Source: Lacihabitans sp. CS3-21 (GTDB lineage Bacteria > Bacteroidota > Bacteroidia > Cytophagales > Spirosomataceae). From it: a DNA stretch of 64,000 bases. Shown here in pieces: positions 42,767-51,854 of the stretch. The DNA is taken from contig NZ_RJUD01000104.1 in assembly GCF_024343675.1 (NCBI RefSeq), positions 1-64,000 of the forward strand. The letters run 5' to 3'. The position numbers were made by a program, and so were the translations under genes. How positions within the stretch are numbered: the first letter of the stretch is position 1; each line of letters opens with the position of its first letter. The notes under the pieces are model-generated. The model had not been told where the DNA came from, did not search any database, and saw only the letters and a program-made list of their open reading frames with translations.

Positions 42767-42797
42767 AAAAGTTGGCGATAATTTGCCAACTTTTTTT
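42767..42797 (+). terminator. Terminator of the rhodanese operon
   Basis: AAGTTGGC (42769-42776) pairs with GCCAACTT (42785-42792) across an 8-base loop; a run of seven T begins at 42791. It lies 24 bases after the last gene's stop. Confidence 0.85.
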
Positions 42798-42942
42798 GGG
42801 TTTTAAACTTTGTTTTTTCTTTGAAATCATAGTTTTATTAAAAGAAATCCTATTTATAAAAAGCTAGAAAGAGGTATTATTTGTTGGAAATTCTATCTTT
42901 GTGGTTCCTATGATAATACTTTTTTAGAAAAATAACGTCCAA

Positions 42943-44430
42943 TTGAACAACCAACAACAAGACAATAATCCGAAGGTTTTTTATGAAATCTTCGTTCGCT
43001 CCTTTTGTGACACTAATCATGATGGCAAAGGCGACCTAAATGGAATCACTTCCAAACTCGACTATCTACACTACCTTGGAATTGAAGGAATCTGGATTAC
43101 ACCATTTTTTAAATCGAATTCTTACCACAAATACGATGTAATTGACTATAAGTTTATTGATCCAGAATGTGGAACAATGCAAGATATTGAACGTCTATTG
43201 GAGGAAGCTCACCGACGCAATATTAAAGTCCTATTAGATTTTGTCATAAATCATACAAGCAGTCAGCATTACTGGTTTCAAGAAGCCAAAAAGGGGAAAG
43301 ATAATCCTTATAGGAATTATTATAATTGGTTGACTCCAGATCTAATTAAGGCCAAAGGAATTGCGGAAAGAGAAAAAACTGCTGACAGCACAGAAACAAA
43401 TCCATGGCATTGGGCAAAAAAAGGTGACGAGGAGAAATACTACGGGATGTTTTGGAGCGAGATGCCCGACCTGAATATGGATAACCCGAAGGTTAGAGAA
43501 GAAATTTATGAAATTGGCCGATTTTGGTTAGAAAAAGGCGTAGATGGATTTAGGATGGATGCAGCCAAACACATTTATCCTGATTGGGAGGCCGATAAAT
43601 GTCATGTTTTTTGGGAGGAGTTTCGAGCGACAATGGAAGCCATAAAGCCCGATGTTTACATAGTAGGAGAGGTGTGGACCTCGGCCGAAAAAATTGCTCC
43701 ATTTTTTAGAGGTTTAAAAGCCAATTTCAACTTCGATTTGTGTTTTGCCATTCAAGATATTGTGAAAACAGGCAAGGATTCAAAAGATATTGTTTCAAAA
43801 TTGATTCAGAATTATGAAATATTTGCCAAAGAAAATTCTGAATTTATTGATGCAACGATGCTCAGTAATCATGATCAAAACCGAATTGGAAGTGTGGCCG
43901 AAGGGAATATTGATAAGCTGAAAATGTCAGCCAATTTATTACTTACATTGCCTGGGAATCCGTATTTGTATTATGGAGAAGAAATAGGCATGAAAGGAAA
44001 AAAGCCGGATGAAAATATCAGAGAAGCATTTATTTGGGATAAACGCTCAGATGACAATGACAGAACCAACTGGCGAAAACCAGTCTACAATACGGACTCA
44101 AAAACCACACCTTTAAAGTTTCAAATAGAGGATGAAAATTCGCTTTTTAATCATTACAAAAAAATGATTGCCCTGCGAAAAGCTGTTCCAGCTTTGGCCC
44201 AAATTAGTCCACCTAATCTTCAAAAATCAGGTATTGTAAATAAAAAACTAGTATCATTCACTAGACCACATCAAGATGGTGATGTACTTGTAATTCAGAA
44301 TATTACGAATGAAAGTGTGGAGGTTTCGATAAAAAATAAGTTTGAAGATATACTCTTCTCTTCCAATGATTCGAAGTTAGAAGGGCAAAAGTTGAAGTTG
44401 GGTCCTTATGGTATTTTTGTTTCAAAATAG
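42943..44430 (+). CDS. Alpha-amylase family glycoside hydrolase (GH13)
   Basis: A 495-residue GH13 enzyme acting on alpha-glucosidic linkages, with the complete catalytic triad: D206 in GFRMDAAKH, E243 in VGEVW and D311 in SNHDQNR. VFYEIFVRSFCD at the N-terminus and the C-terminal beta-domain are typical. There is no signal peptide, so it is probably cytoplasmic (an alpha-glucosidase or trehalose/maltose-type enzyme). The only in-frame start after an upstream stop at 42925 is TTG at 42943. A -7-like TATCTTTG lies at 42894-42901. Confidence 0.92.
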   Translation: MNNQQQDNNPKVFYEIFVRSFCDTNHDGKGDLNGITSKLDYLHYLGIEGIWITPFFKSNSYHKYDVIDYKFIDPECGTMQDIERLLEEAHRRNIKVLLDFVINHTSSQHYWFQEAKKGKDNPYRNYYNWLTPDLIKAKGIAEREKTADSTETNPWHWAKKGDEEKYYGMFWSEMPDLNMDNPKVREEIYEIGRFWLEKGVDGFRMDAAKHIYPDWEADKCHVFWEEFRATMEAIKPDVYIVGEVWTSAEKIAPFFRGLKANFNFDLCFAIQDIVKTGKDSKDIVSKLIQNYEIFAKENSEFIDATMLSNHDQNRIGSVAEGNIDKLKMSANLLLTLPGNPYLYYGEEIGMKGKKPDENIREAFIWDKRSDDNDRTNWRKPVYNTDSKTTPLKFQIEDENSLFNHYKKMIALRKAVPALAQISPPNLQKSGIVNKKLVSFTRPHQDGDVLVIQNITNESVEVSIKNKFEDILFSSNDSKLEGQKLKLGPYGIFVSK

Positions 44431-44451
44431 CGATAATTAACTGTAGAGCCA

Positions 44452-44485
44452 CAAAAAAAAAGTTCGACCGCAGAGCGGTCGAACT
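44452..44485 (-). terminator. Terminator after the M28 peptidase gene
   Basis: AGTTCGACCG (44461-44470) and CGGTCGAACT (44476-44485) make a perfect 10-base stem with a CAGAG loop. On the minus strand it is followed by a run of T. It terminates the M28 peptidase transcript; the amylase gene converges from the other side without a T run. Confidence 0.85.
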
Positions 44486-44522
44486 ATATTCAAAAAAAAA
44501 TACGATTTAAATTAAAACAAAA

Positions 44523-46169
44523 TCACTTCTTCAATCTCAAATAAAAGAAATCATCTTTTTTCCAAGAAACTCGTTTTTTGTCTTGAGCAGCCATATAGCT
44601 GATAAGGAAATTCACTTGTGCATATTTTCTGCTGGCCGACCACACAAAACCATTTTCTATTTGGTCTGACGGTTTATGGTAATGGGCCGCACGCCATTTT
44701 TTTACGTCTTCCGCCAAGTTTTTGTTAGAATTTATATGTCCAAATTTTACGTGAAGTGCTGGAATTCCAGCCTTTACAAAGCTATATTGATCGCTTCTAA
44801 CAAAACGGCCTTCGGTTGGTTCAGGGTCGGTCTCTATGCTCAAATTCAATAAATTTGCGGCCTTTTTGGTAATTTCTTCCAATGTGCTATGCTCAGCTCC
44901 GAGTGGTGCAATAGATTCCAATTGTGCCAAAAAAGTAGGCATATCAGTGTTTACATCTACTACAATATCTTTTTTCGGAACGGTTGGCTTATTTGCAAAA
45001 TATGCAGAACCCAAAAGTCCCATTTCCTCTGCAGTACACATTAAAAATAACATGCTGCGTTTAGGTTTGATTGGCAATTGGCTATATGTCCTGGCTATTT
45101 CCAAAGCAGCAGCAACGCCAGAGGCGTTGTCATGAGCACCATTGTAAATAGAGTCACCTTCAATCGCTTTTCCTACACCTAAATGATCCAAATGTGCTGA
45201 GTGAATGACGTATTCGTTCTTTAATTTTTTGTCTGTTCCTTCAATTTTTCCAATGACATTATAACTTTCAATATCGCTGTAAATGGACTCGTAAATGCCT
45301 GATGCAGTTGTTTTTAGGTTTTGGCTTACATAATTTCCTTTTTCTAAACCTTTCCATATTTCTTCCAAATTAAGACCATTTGCTTTCATCAAATCTTTCA
45401 AAACATCTACCGTAATGCTACCTGCTACCTGGATATTGCCGCCCATGTAATTTGCCGAAGGCGTCAGTTTTCCATCTGGTTTTATGGATACGTTGCTTCC
45501 GCCTTGAATGGACAAATTGGCACCGACTTTGAAACGAGCCGTGTTGTTTTCATAGTTGCAAAGCAAAACGCCAACTGCACCATGTTTAAGGGCATAGTCT
45601 TGATAAGTGCTTGGATATCTGAGGTGAAGTTTTACGTTGGCCGGTACATTATCAGGTGATTTCTGCAAAACCACACATATTTTACCTTTCACGTCAATAT
45701 TTTTGTAATCATTAAAACCTAATTCAGGAGCGTCAATTCCTGAACCCACAAAAACCAATGGAGCTGAGAAATCCACTTTTGATTTTTCAGGATTGGCATA
45801 AAACAAATAATCTTCACCCAAAGTCAGTTTTTGGCTTGTCCCATCATTTTGCGTGAAACTCAAAATCGTTTTGTCTTTGACTAATTTAGAGTTTCTCAGA
45901 ATCACTTTTTGGGTAAAACCACCGTTTTCTCCAGCGGGTAAAATCCCCATGCTTTTGTATTCTTTAATGACATAATCCACGGCCATTTGGTAGCCTGGTT
46001 TGCCAGGTTTTCTCCCTAAAAGTAAATCGCTCGACAAATAGGCAACGTGCGATTTGATTTTGTTGGTATCAATGCTTTCGGTGAGTTTTAAAACCTCTAA
46101 AGGTACTTCTTGGGCGAAAGTGCCAATAGAGATTAGCAAAAATGTGATACTTAATTTGTTGATTTTCAT
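44523..46169 (-). CDS. M28 family peptidase with PA domain, exported
   Basis: A 548-residue exported aminopeptidase-like protein (signal peptide KLSITFLLISIGTFA). A PA-type domain (~110-240) is inserted before the M28 catalytic domain, where the zinc ligands appear in IHSAHLDHLG (~318), YNGAHDNASG (~338), CTAEEMGLLG (~375) and DVNTDM (~400). HVKFGH near 470 supplies the last His. It presumably releases amino acids from peptides in the periplasm or outside. DUF5916 precedes it by 12 bases in the same direction, so they are likely co-transcribed. Confidence 0.93.
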   Translation of the reverse strand: MKINKLSITFLLISIGTFAQEVPLEVLKLTESIDTNKIKSHVAYLSSDLLLGRKPGKPGYQMAVDYVIKEYKSMGILPAGENGGFTQKVILRNSKLVKDKTILSFTQNDGTSQKLTLGEDYLFYANPEKSKVDFSAPLVFVGSGIDAPELGFNDYKNIDVKGKICVVLQKSPDNVPANVKLHLRYPSTYQDYALKHGAVGVLLCNYENNTARFKVGANLSIQGGSNVSIKPDGKLTPSANYMGGNIQVAGSITVDVLKDLMKANGLNLEEIWKGLEKGNYVSQNLKTTASGIYESIYSDIESYNVIGKIEGTDKKLKNEYVIHSAHLDHLGVGKAIEGDSIYNGAHDNASGVAAALEIARTYSQLPIKPKRSMLFLMCTAEEMGLLGSAYFANKPTVPKKDIVVDVNTDMPTFLAQLESIAPLGAEHSTLEEITKKAANLLNLSIETDPEPTEGRFVRSDQYSFVKAGIPALHVKFGHINSNKNLAEDVKKWRAAHYHKPSDQIENGFVWSASRKYAQVNFLISYMAAQDKKRVSWKKDDFFYLRLKK

Positions 46170-46181
46170 TTTTTTTGAAGT

Positions 46182-48503
46182 TTAAACATTTAACCAATAA
46201 GTCATTTTCAATATCAAAGCTCTGTTTTTGGGAGTCCAAGGTTGAATGCCGAATCTCGGAATTTGTTCTGCAAAATAATTGTCGGTATATACCAGAAATA
46301 TATCGCTCACAGGTTTAAATCTCCATTGCAATCGGCTGTTGATGTTGGTATTGTTGGTTTGTGAGTTGTACTGAAAATACGTACTCAAAAACACCGATTT
46401 CGAAAATGACATTTCTGCTTTTGGGCCGATTAGCCAATATTTCACAGAATTATACGGTTTCTGCATTTTTATATCGGTGTAATATACGTCCATTGCAACT
46501 TTTCCGTAAGGCTGAATTCTATAATTAAAGGTAGATTCTATGCCTAAAACTTTGCCTTCATTTATTTTTTCACTTCTAAAATTGTTTCCAGCATATATCA
46601 AGAAATTCCCAAAGAAATTAAATCTTTTTGGAGAAGTAATCTCTACAAAATAATTCCTTGTTTTGTAAATATCTACAGGTAACGGCACCACATTTTTAGA
46701 AAAATTCGGGTCAGGATTGTCCGAAGCATTAGTTATGTCAAACGGGGACTGCAGACGCGTATAGGCCATATAATAACCAGTTGTCAACTGCCCCTCAGAT
46801 GGAGTGCTTACATAAAAGAAAACTGGCGATTCCGTATCCAATCTTTTACCTTCAAGGTCAAAAACATCGCTTCCATCTATTCCAAAACCGAAAGAGTTAA
46901 TTTTTTTAGCAACATTTTGGTTTTTAGGATTAAAAATTATGGTCACAGGTCTGTAAACAGTATAAACTCCTGGTCGGGGAGTATATCCAACTTCAGTAAT
47001 ATAATCTTTCCCAAGCCGAGCCATACCCAAATTGACATCCAAATGCGGATGATGATAGCCAATATATTGATTAATCATGCTGGCGTCTTTTCCAGCTCCT
47101 GGACTAAATGACTGGTGATAGGAAGTCTCGGTTTCCAGTCTATTGTCAGGTGAATAATAGTTAAATTCCAAGCCAGCCATCCGGTTATATTTTGCAATGC
47201 CTTCGGTGCTAGTCTCGGGTAGGTTTTTAAAAATATTCTCCTTATTTACCACTATAGCCCCAATATATGACCTTGAGAACACCTTTCTTTGCACTACACC
47301 AACAGAGAAGTTTGTGGCAGGAGAAAACTCATTATCCGAGTGATTGAGTTTGGCTGTTTGCATATTCATCACACCAATTCTCCAGTTTTCGTTGAGTTTA
47401 CCGCTCAGTCTTGCACCTCCTAAAATGGGCACTTGTTCCACTAAACCAGTAAATTTGTTTCGTGTTAATCCAATTCTTCTTGAGAAAAAAGGCCTTGAAG
47501 AAGGAAAGCCGAAAGTGCCAAAAAGGTCAGAGTTTTCGATAAAAAACTGCCTTTTTTCTGGAAAAAATAACTCAAAGCGGCTCAAATTGGTTTGCTGTGC
47601 ATCCACTTCTACTTGTGAGAAATCAGGATTTACCGTCAAGTCTAAATTGAGCGATGGCGTAATGGCAATTTTGGCATCCATTCCTGCTCCAAGTTTGGTT
47701 CTTCCATCTGGCTTTAGAGCCTCCAAGTTTTCATTTCTTGGAAAATCCTTTGAGTAATTGGTTGACAGATAAGGAATTAATGAAATATTAGCTCCGGGTT
47801 TTGGTGGTGCATCGTCCCAAATCAATAGTCCTGTAAAGGCCAAGTTATTGGGTTTGAAATTTCTTGGTACGGGCGACCATGTGGCCGATTCGTTGGTTTG
47901 CATAAAGAATCTCCCGAAGTTTATTCGCCAAGAATTAGAATTTTCAGACACCTTATATCGTAGCGTAGTAAATGGAATCGCAAACTCCGCTGTCCAGTAT
48001 TCGTCGTAGTTTTTGACTTTCGAATACCATTTGTTGTCCCAAGAATAATCTGATTGTGTACCTAAGGAAATTAACCCTTCTCGCTGCACATTGAGTGGAG
48101 ACACCGAAAACTGCATGCCATTGAGTTTGTCTTTAAATGCGTCAATGGTCACTGAAAAAACATCACTAGATCCACTCTCAAAGTCTCTTTTGAGAGAGCT
48201 AACTGTGTAGGCACTTTTGGGTTGATAAGCTTTCATGCCTACATATAAAAACTTGTCATCAAAAGTAAGCTTTACTTCAGTTTGGTTCTTAGCAAATGAG
48301 GTATCAAATGGGGCATTCTGAAAAAAATTAGTCGCCAAATCCGCCATTTCCCAGGCTGCATCATCTAAATTTCCGTCTATTTTTACAGGAATGGAGGTTT
48401 TCTTGACATGGATTTCTTTATCATTATTTTGGGAAAAGCCGTCGGAAATATTTAGTAATAATATACAGAAAAGTAGGATTAGCGTTGAACGCATAAAGCA
48501 CAA
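46182..48503 (-). CDS. DUF5916 outer-membrane protein with CBM9-like domain
   Basis: A 773-residue exported protein. An N-terminal carbohydrate-binding family 9-like domain (~residues 30-230, SIPVKIDGNLDDAAWEMAD, EYWTAEFAIPFTTLRY) precedes a DUF5916 beta-barrel (~240-773) with SLNLDLTVNPDFSQVEVDA and FFPEKRQFFIENSDLFG, hallmarks of the family, ending in an aromatic-rich strand. Function is unknown, probably an outer-membrane protein. The start could be the later ATG at 48494 (MRSTLILLFCILLL), which gives a cleaner signal. It lies upstream of the M28 gene and is divergent from rnr, 75 bases apart. Confidence 0.88.
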   Translation of the reverse strand: MCFMRSTLILLFCILLLNISDGFSQNNDKEIHVKKTSIPVKIDGNLDDAAWEMADLATNFFQNAPFDTSFAKNQTEVKLTFDDKFLYVGMKAYQPKSAYTVSSLKRDFESGSSDVFSVTIDAFKDKLNGMQFSVSPLNVQREGLISLGTQSDYSWDNKWYSKVKNYDEYWTAEFAIPFTTLRYKVSENSNSWRINFGRFFMQTNESATWSPVPRNFKPNNLAFTGLLIWDDAPPKPGANISLIPYLSTNYSKDFPRNENLEALKPDGRTKLGAGMDAKIAITPSLNLDLTVNPDFSQVEVDAQQTNLSRFELFFPEKRQFFIENSDLFGTFGFPSSRPFFSRRIGLTRNKFTGLVEQVPILGGARLSGKLNENWRIGVMNMQTAKLNHSDNEFSPATNFSVGVVQRKVFSRSYIGAIVVNKENIFKNLPETSTEGIAKYNRMAGLEFNYYSPDNRLETETSYHQSFSPGAGKDASMINQYIGYHHPHLDVNLGMARLGKDYITEVGYTPRPGVYTVYRPVTIIFNPKNQNVAKKINSFGFGIDGSDVFDLEGKRLDTESPVFFYVSTPSEGQLTTGYYMAYTRLQSPFDITNASDNPDPNFSKNVVPLPVDIYKTRNYFVEITSPKRFNFFGNFLIYAGNNFRSEKINEGKVLGIESTFNYRIQPYGKVAMDVYYTDIKMQKPYNSVKYWLIGPKAEMSFSKSVFLSTYFQYNSQTNNTNINSRLQWRFKPVSDIFLVYTDNYFAEQIPRFGIQPWTPKNRALILKMTYWLNV

Positions 48504-48578
48504 TTTATAGGTTTGAATAATGAAATTTTCTACAAATATGGTAGATTTATATTTTTATATGAAAAAGATTAGTGATAA

Positions 48579-50855
48579 ATGGCAAAAAGGAAAAAAAAGT
48601 CAGCGATTTTGACGCAAAAAGAAGAAATACACACATTTTTTAAGATAAATACCGATAGGCCATACACGCTCAATGACCTATACAATCATTTTGATTTGTT
48701 CGATGATGATGAAAAGTTGTTTGTAAAATTGATGGTGGAAGATTTAGTAGATGAAGGCAAACTTAAAACTGCTGGTAAAGCAAGATATGAACTTGAGAAT
48801 ACCGAGAAAATAGAACATGTGACTGGCAAAGTAGATTTCGTAAATCCCAAGTTTGCGTTTATAAGATTTAATGAAAACGAGTCAGATATTTTTGTAAATT
48901 CAGACGACCTCAATGGAGCATTGGATGGCGACACGGTTTCGGTAAAAATTATTGGACAACGTAAAAACGGCAAAAATCCAGAGGGTAGGGTAGTAGAAGT
49001 GCTTTCGAGAGGAAGAGATGAAGTAGTGGGCAAAATAAAAGTGTTTGCCAATTATGCTCTGGTAAGTCCTGATAATAAGGGTTTTCATGAAAATGTTTTT
49101 GTCGCCAAAGACCATATAAACGGTGCCGAAACCAACGATTTGGTAATTGTTAAAATTTTGAAATTTCCCGAAAATCATGTACAGGCTTCGGGTGAAGTTA
49201 TCGATATTTTGGGAAAAGCCGGCGACAACGATGCAGAAATGCACGCTATAATGGCAGAGTTTGGCTTACCCATCAAATTTCCGGATGATGTGCATAATGA
49301 AGCGGAAGCGATTAGTGAAATGATCACTGAAGATGAAATAAAAAAACGAAGAGATTTTCGTCAAACACTCACATTCACGATTGACCCAGCCGATGCCAAA
49401 GATTTTGACGATGCCATTAGCTATAAAGTGTTGGAAAACGGAAATTACGAAATTGGTGTGCATATAGCTGACGTTTCGCATTACTTGCAGCCTAATACCA
49501 AGCTTGAAGAGGAGGCCTTTAGAAGAGCTACTTCGGTATACTTGGTGGACAGAACCATTCCGATGCTGCCCGAAAAGCTCTCGAATAATTTGTGTTCACT
49601 CCGTCCAAACGAAGACAAATTAGTGTTTTCTGCCGTTTTTGAGATGAATCATGCTGCCCAAGTAGTGGGCGAGTGGTTTGGCAGAGCCATCATACATTCT
49701 GATAGACGTTTTGCTTATGAAGAAGCACAGGAAGTGATAGAAGACACCGAAAATAAAGAACCGATTTACGACCCGATTTTGAAGGACCTGAATCGTATGG
49801 CCTTGATTTTGAGGAAAGAACGCTTCAATAAAGGTGCATTTAATTTCGAAACCAACGAAACGAAGTTTAATCTAGACGAAAAAGGCCGTCCGATTAGTGT
49901 TTTCCAAAAAGTGCGGAAAGATGCCCATAAACTGATAGAAGAATTTATGCTTTTGGCCAACAAACACGTAGCCCAGTTTGTGTACAATATTGCCAAGAAA
50001 AAAGACAAAGAAGCCGAAGCCTATACCATGGTGTATCGAGTTCACGAACCGCCCAATCCTACCAAAATGGAGACTTTTGCAAAGTTTGCCAACAAGCTAG
50101 GTTTTGTCGTAAAAACTGGTTCTACAGCAGCACTTTCAAAGTCATTGAACGGCTTAATGACCGAAATAGAAGGTTCACCCGTGCAAAATGTTTTGGAATC
50201 TCTGGCCGTAAGAACCATGAGTAAGGCACGATATTCAACGCAAAACTTGGGACATTTTGGTTTGGCTTTTGACCATTATAGCCACTTTACTTCCCCGATA
50301 AGGAGATACCCCGACGTGATGGCCCACCGCATGTTGCAGCATTATCTGGATGGCGGTAAATCACTGCCTGAAGATGATTTTGAAGTAAAATGCAAGCATT
50401 CGTCAGATCAAGAAAAATTGGCAGCCGAGGCTGAGCGTGCATCTATCAAATACAAACAGGTAGAATACATGAGCTACCAGTCTCGCTCCGATATTTTCAA
50501 TGGTGTGGTGACTGGCGTGGCCGAGTTTGGCATATTTGTGGAAATAGAAAACACAGGCTGCGAGGGCATGGTGCGTTTGGCCGACCTCACCGACGATTTC
50601 TACGAATACGATGCCGACAATTTCAGAGTGGTTGGCCGCAGAAAAGGCAAAATTATTGGTTTCGGAAACACCGTAAGGGTAAAAATAAAAGCCACCGACC
50701 TTGAAAAACGCTCTATGGACTTGGAGCTGATTTCTGTAGAAGGTAGCAGTTTCAAAATAAAAGACTCAGGCAAAACTTTGCCTTTCCCAAAATCCAAAAA
50801 ATCTAATCGTTCTTCAGGTGGGAGGGCTGATGGGAAGAAGAGTAGGAGGAGGTAG
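48579..50855 (+). CDS. rnr: Ribonuclease R
   Basis: RNase R, a 3'-5' exoribonuclease that digests structured RNA. The 758-residue protein has an N-terminal HTH and cold-shock domains, and the RNB catalytic domain with DPADAKDFDDA (~residues 269-279, the metal-binding acidic cluster), GVHIADVSHYL (~290), DRTIPMLPEKLSNNLCSLRP (~325) and SPIRRYPDVMAH (~572). A C-terminal S1 domain (~640-720, GVVTGVAEFGIFVEIENTG) and a basic tail rich in K/R/S follow. It is transcribed alone. Confidence 0.96.
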   Translation: MAKRKKKSAILTQKEEIHTFFKINTDRPYTLNDLYNHFDLFDDDEKLFVKLMVEDLVDEGKLKTAGKARYELENTEKIEHVTGKVDFVNPKFAFIRFNENESDIFVNSDDLNGALDGDTVSVKIIGQRKNGKNPEGRVVEVLSRGRDEVVGKIKVFANYALVSPDNKGFHENVFVAKDHINGAETNDLVIVKILKFPENHVQASGEVIDILGKAGDNDAEMHAIMAEFGLPIKFPDDVHNEAEAISEMITEDEIKKRRDFRQTLTFTIDPADAKDFDDAISYKVLENGNYEIGVHIADVSHYLQPNTKLEEEAFRRATSVYLVDRTIPMLPEKLSNNLCSLRPNEDKLVFSAVFEMNHAAQVVGEWFGRAIIHSDRRFAYEEAQEVIEDTENKEPIYDPILKDLNRMALILRKERFNKGAFNFETNETKFNLDEKGRPISVFQKVRKDAHKLIEEFMLLANKHVAQFVYNIAKKKDKEAEAYTMVYRVHEPPNPTKMETFAKFANKLGFVVKTGSTAALSKSLNGLMTEIEGSPVQNVLESLAVRTMSKARYSTQNLGHFGLAFDHYSHFTSPIRRYPDVMAHRMLQHYLDGGKSLPEDDFEVKCKHSSDQEKLAAEAERASIKYKQVEYMSYQSRSDIFNGVVTGVAEFGIFVEIENTGCEGMVRLADLTDDFYEYDADNFRVVGRRKGKIIGFGNTVRVKIKATDLEKRSMDLELISVEGSSFKIKDSGKTLPFPKSKKSNRSSGGRADGKKSRRR

Positions 50856-50891
50856 TTCTTTTTTGGAACACAAATGACAGCATGGCTGCCG

Positions 50892-51017
50892 CACAGATTA
50901 AACAGATTGGCACAGATTTTTTGGTTGATTCAATAGGTATTTAAACGTAACACGACTTTTCAAATCGTGGTCATAAAAAATTATACATATTTCTTTGAGC
51001 GATTTGAAAAATCGCTC
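50892..51017. repeat. Tandem CACAGATT repeats and two related palindromes
   Basis: In the gap after rnr there are three ACAGATT units about ten bases apart (50893-50918). They are followed by two hairpins: CACGACTT..AAATCGTG (50951-50969) and a perfect GAGCGATTT-GAA-AAATCGCTC (50997-51017). The hairpins share the core of a CGATTTGAAAAATCG palindrome, suggesting a dispersed REP-like element. The second covers the TTG that opens the next reading frame, so it lies in the leader of the following gene. Confidence 0.5.
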
Positions 51018-51027
51018 CACCAAGTTT

Positions 51028-51807
51028 ATGAATTCATTCTACATAAAACTCCTCATTATGCCCACGGTGGTTGCCTTGGTTACGGTTGTAAGCAAAAAAT
51101 GGGGAAATAGTATTGGCGGTATTTTGGCTGGTTTGCCTTGGGTGGCTGGGCCTATTATTTTGTTTATCGCCCTCGAACAAGGGCTTGATTTTGCCGTAAA
51201 CTCTATCCCTGGCGTGATGGTGGGCATCATTGGCTGGTCATTCTTTTGTGTGGTGTATGTATTGGTGGGTCGTAAAAGTAATGCTTTGGTTAGTGTGTTG
51301 GCGGGTTATGTGGCTTATACTTTGGTTGGAGTATCTTTAAATCCGGTTATTTCTTATCTAAATGTTTATCAGTGGTTTGCATTAAGTCTATTGGTGCTTT
51401 TTCTGGGTTTATTCTTTTTTCCGAAAGTAGCCGAGCATAAGTCTTTTTCTGTAAAAATTCTTAGATTCGAAATTCCTTTACGCATGATTATCATAACACT
51501 TTTTGTTATCACCATCACATTTTTGGCGGAGCGTTTGGGCCCTACTTGGAGTGGAATTCTTACGCCATTTCCGGTCATGACTACAGTTTTGGCCATTTTT
51601 ACGCATTATACACAGGGCATTTATCAAGTTCGAAAAATATACATGGGGCTTTTTACGGGTTCATTGGGTTTTGCATTTTTCTTGTTTTTGCAAGCTGTGC
51701 TTATGCCGACTTATGGAATTACTATGGCTTTCGTAATTGGTATTCTGGTAGATATTGTGCTTACTATTGCCATGAAATTTGTATTTTCGAAATATAAATT
51801 GATTTGA
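51028..51807 (+). CDS. Multi-pass membrane protein of unknown function
   Basis: A 259-residue integral membrane protein from the ATG at 51028; the TTG at 50995 is rejected because it lies inside a palindrome. About eight hydrophobic segments are seen, with conserved-looking loops KKWGNSIGGILAGLPWVAGP (~22-41) and SGILTPFPVMTTVLAIFTH (~168). The two similar halves, each with a G-x-L-x-x-(L/F)-P-x pattern, suggest an internal duplication. Not recognised as a known transporter. It is monocistronic; the GH30 gene follows after 47 bases. Confidence 0.75.
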   Translation: MNSFYIKLLIMPTVVALVTVVSKKWGNSIGGILAGLPWVAGPIILFIALEQGLDFAVNSIPGVMVGIIGWSFFCVVYVLVGRKSNALVSVLAGYVAYTLVGVSLNPVISYLNVYQWFALSLLVLFLGLFFFPKVAEHKSFSVKILRFEIPLRMIIITLFVITITFLAERLGPTWSGILTPFPVMTTVLAIFTHYTQGIYQVRKIYMGLFTGSLGFAFFLFLQAVLMPTYGITMAFVIGILVDIVLTIAMKFVFSKYKLI

Positions 51808-51854
51808 GGAATTTGTTCCAAAAAAGCCAAAGCAAGATTTAGAAAAATAAATAA

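Noticed and set aside
50995-51027. TTG start for the membrane protein
   Set aside because: It lies inside a perfect palindrome and adds non-conserved residues; the ATG at 51028 is preferred.
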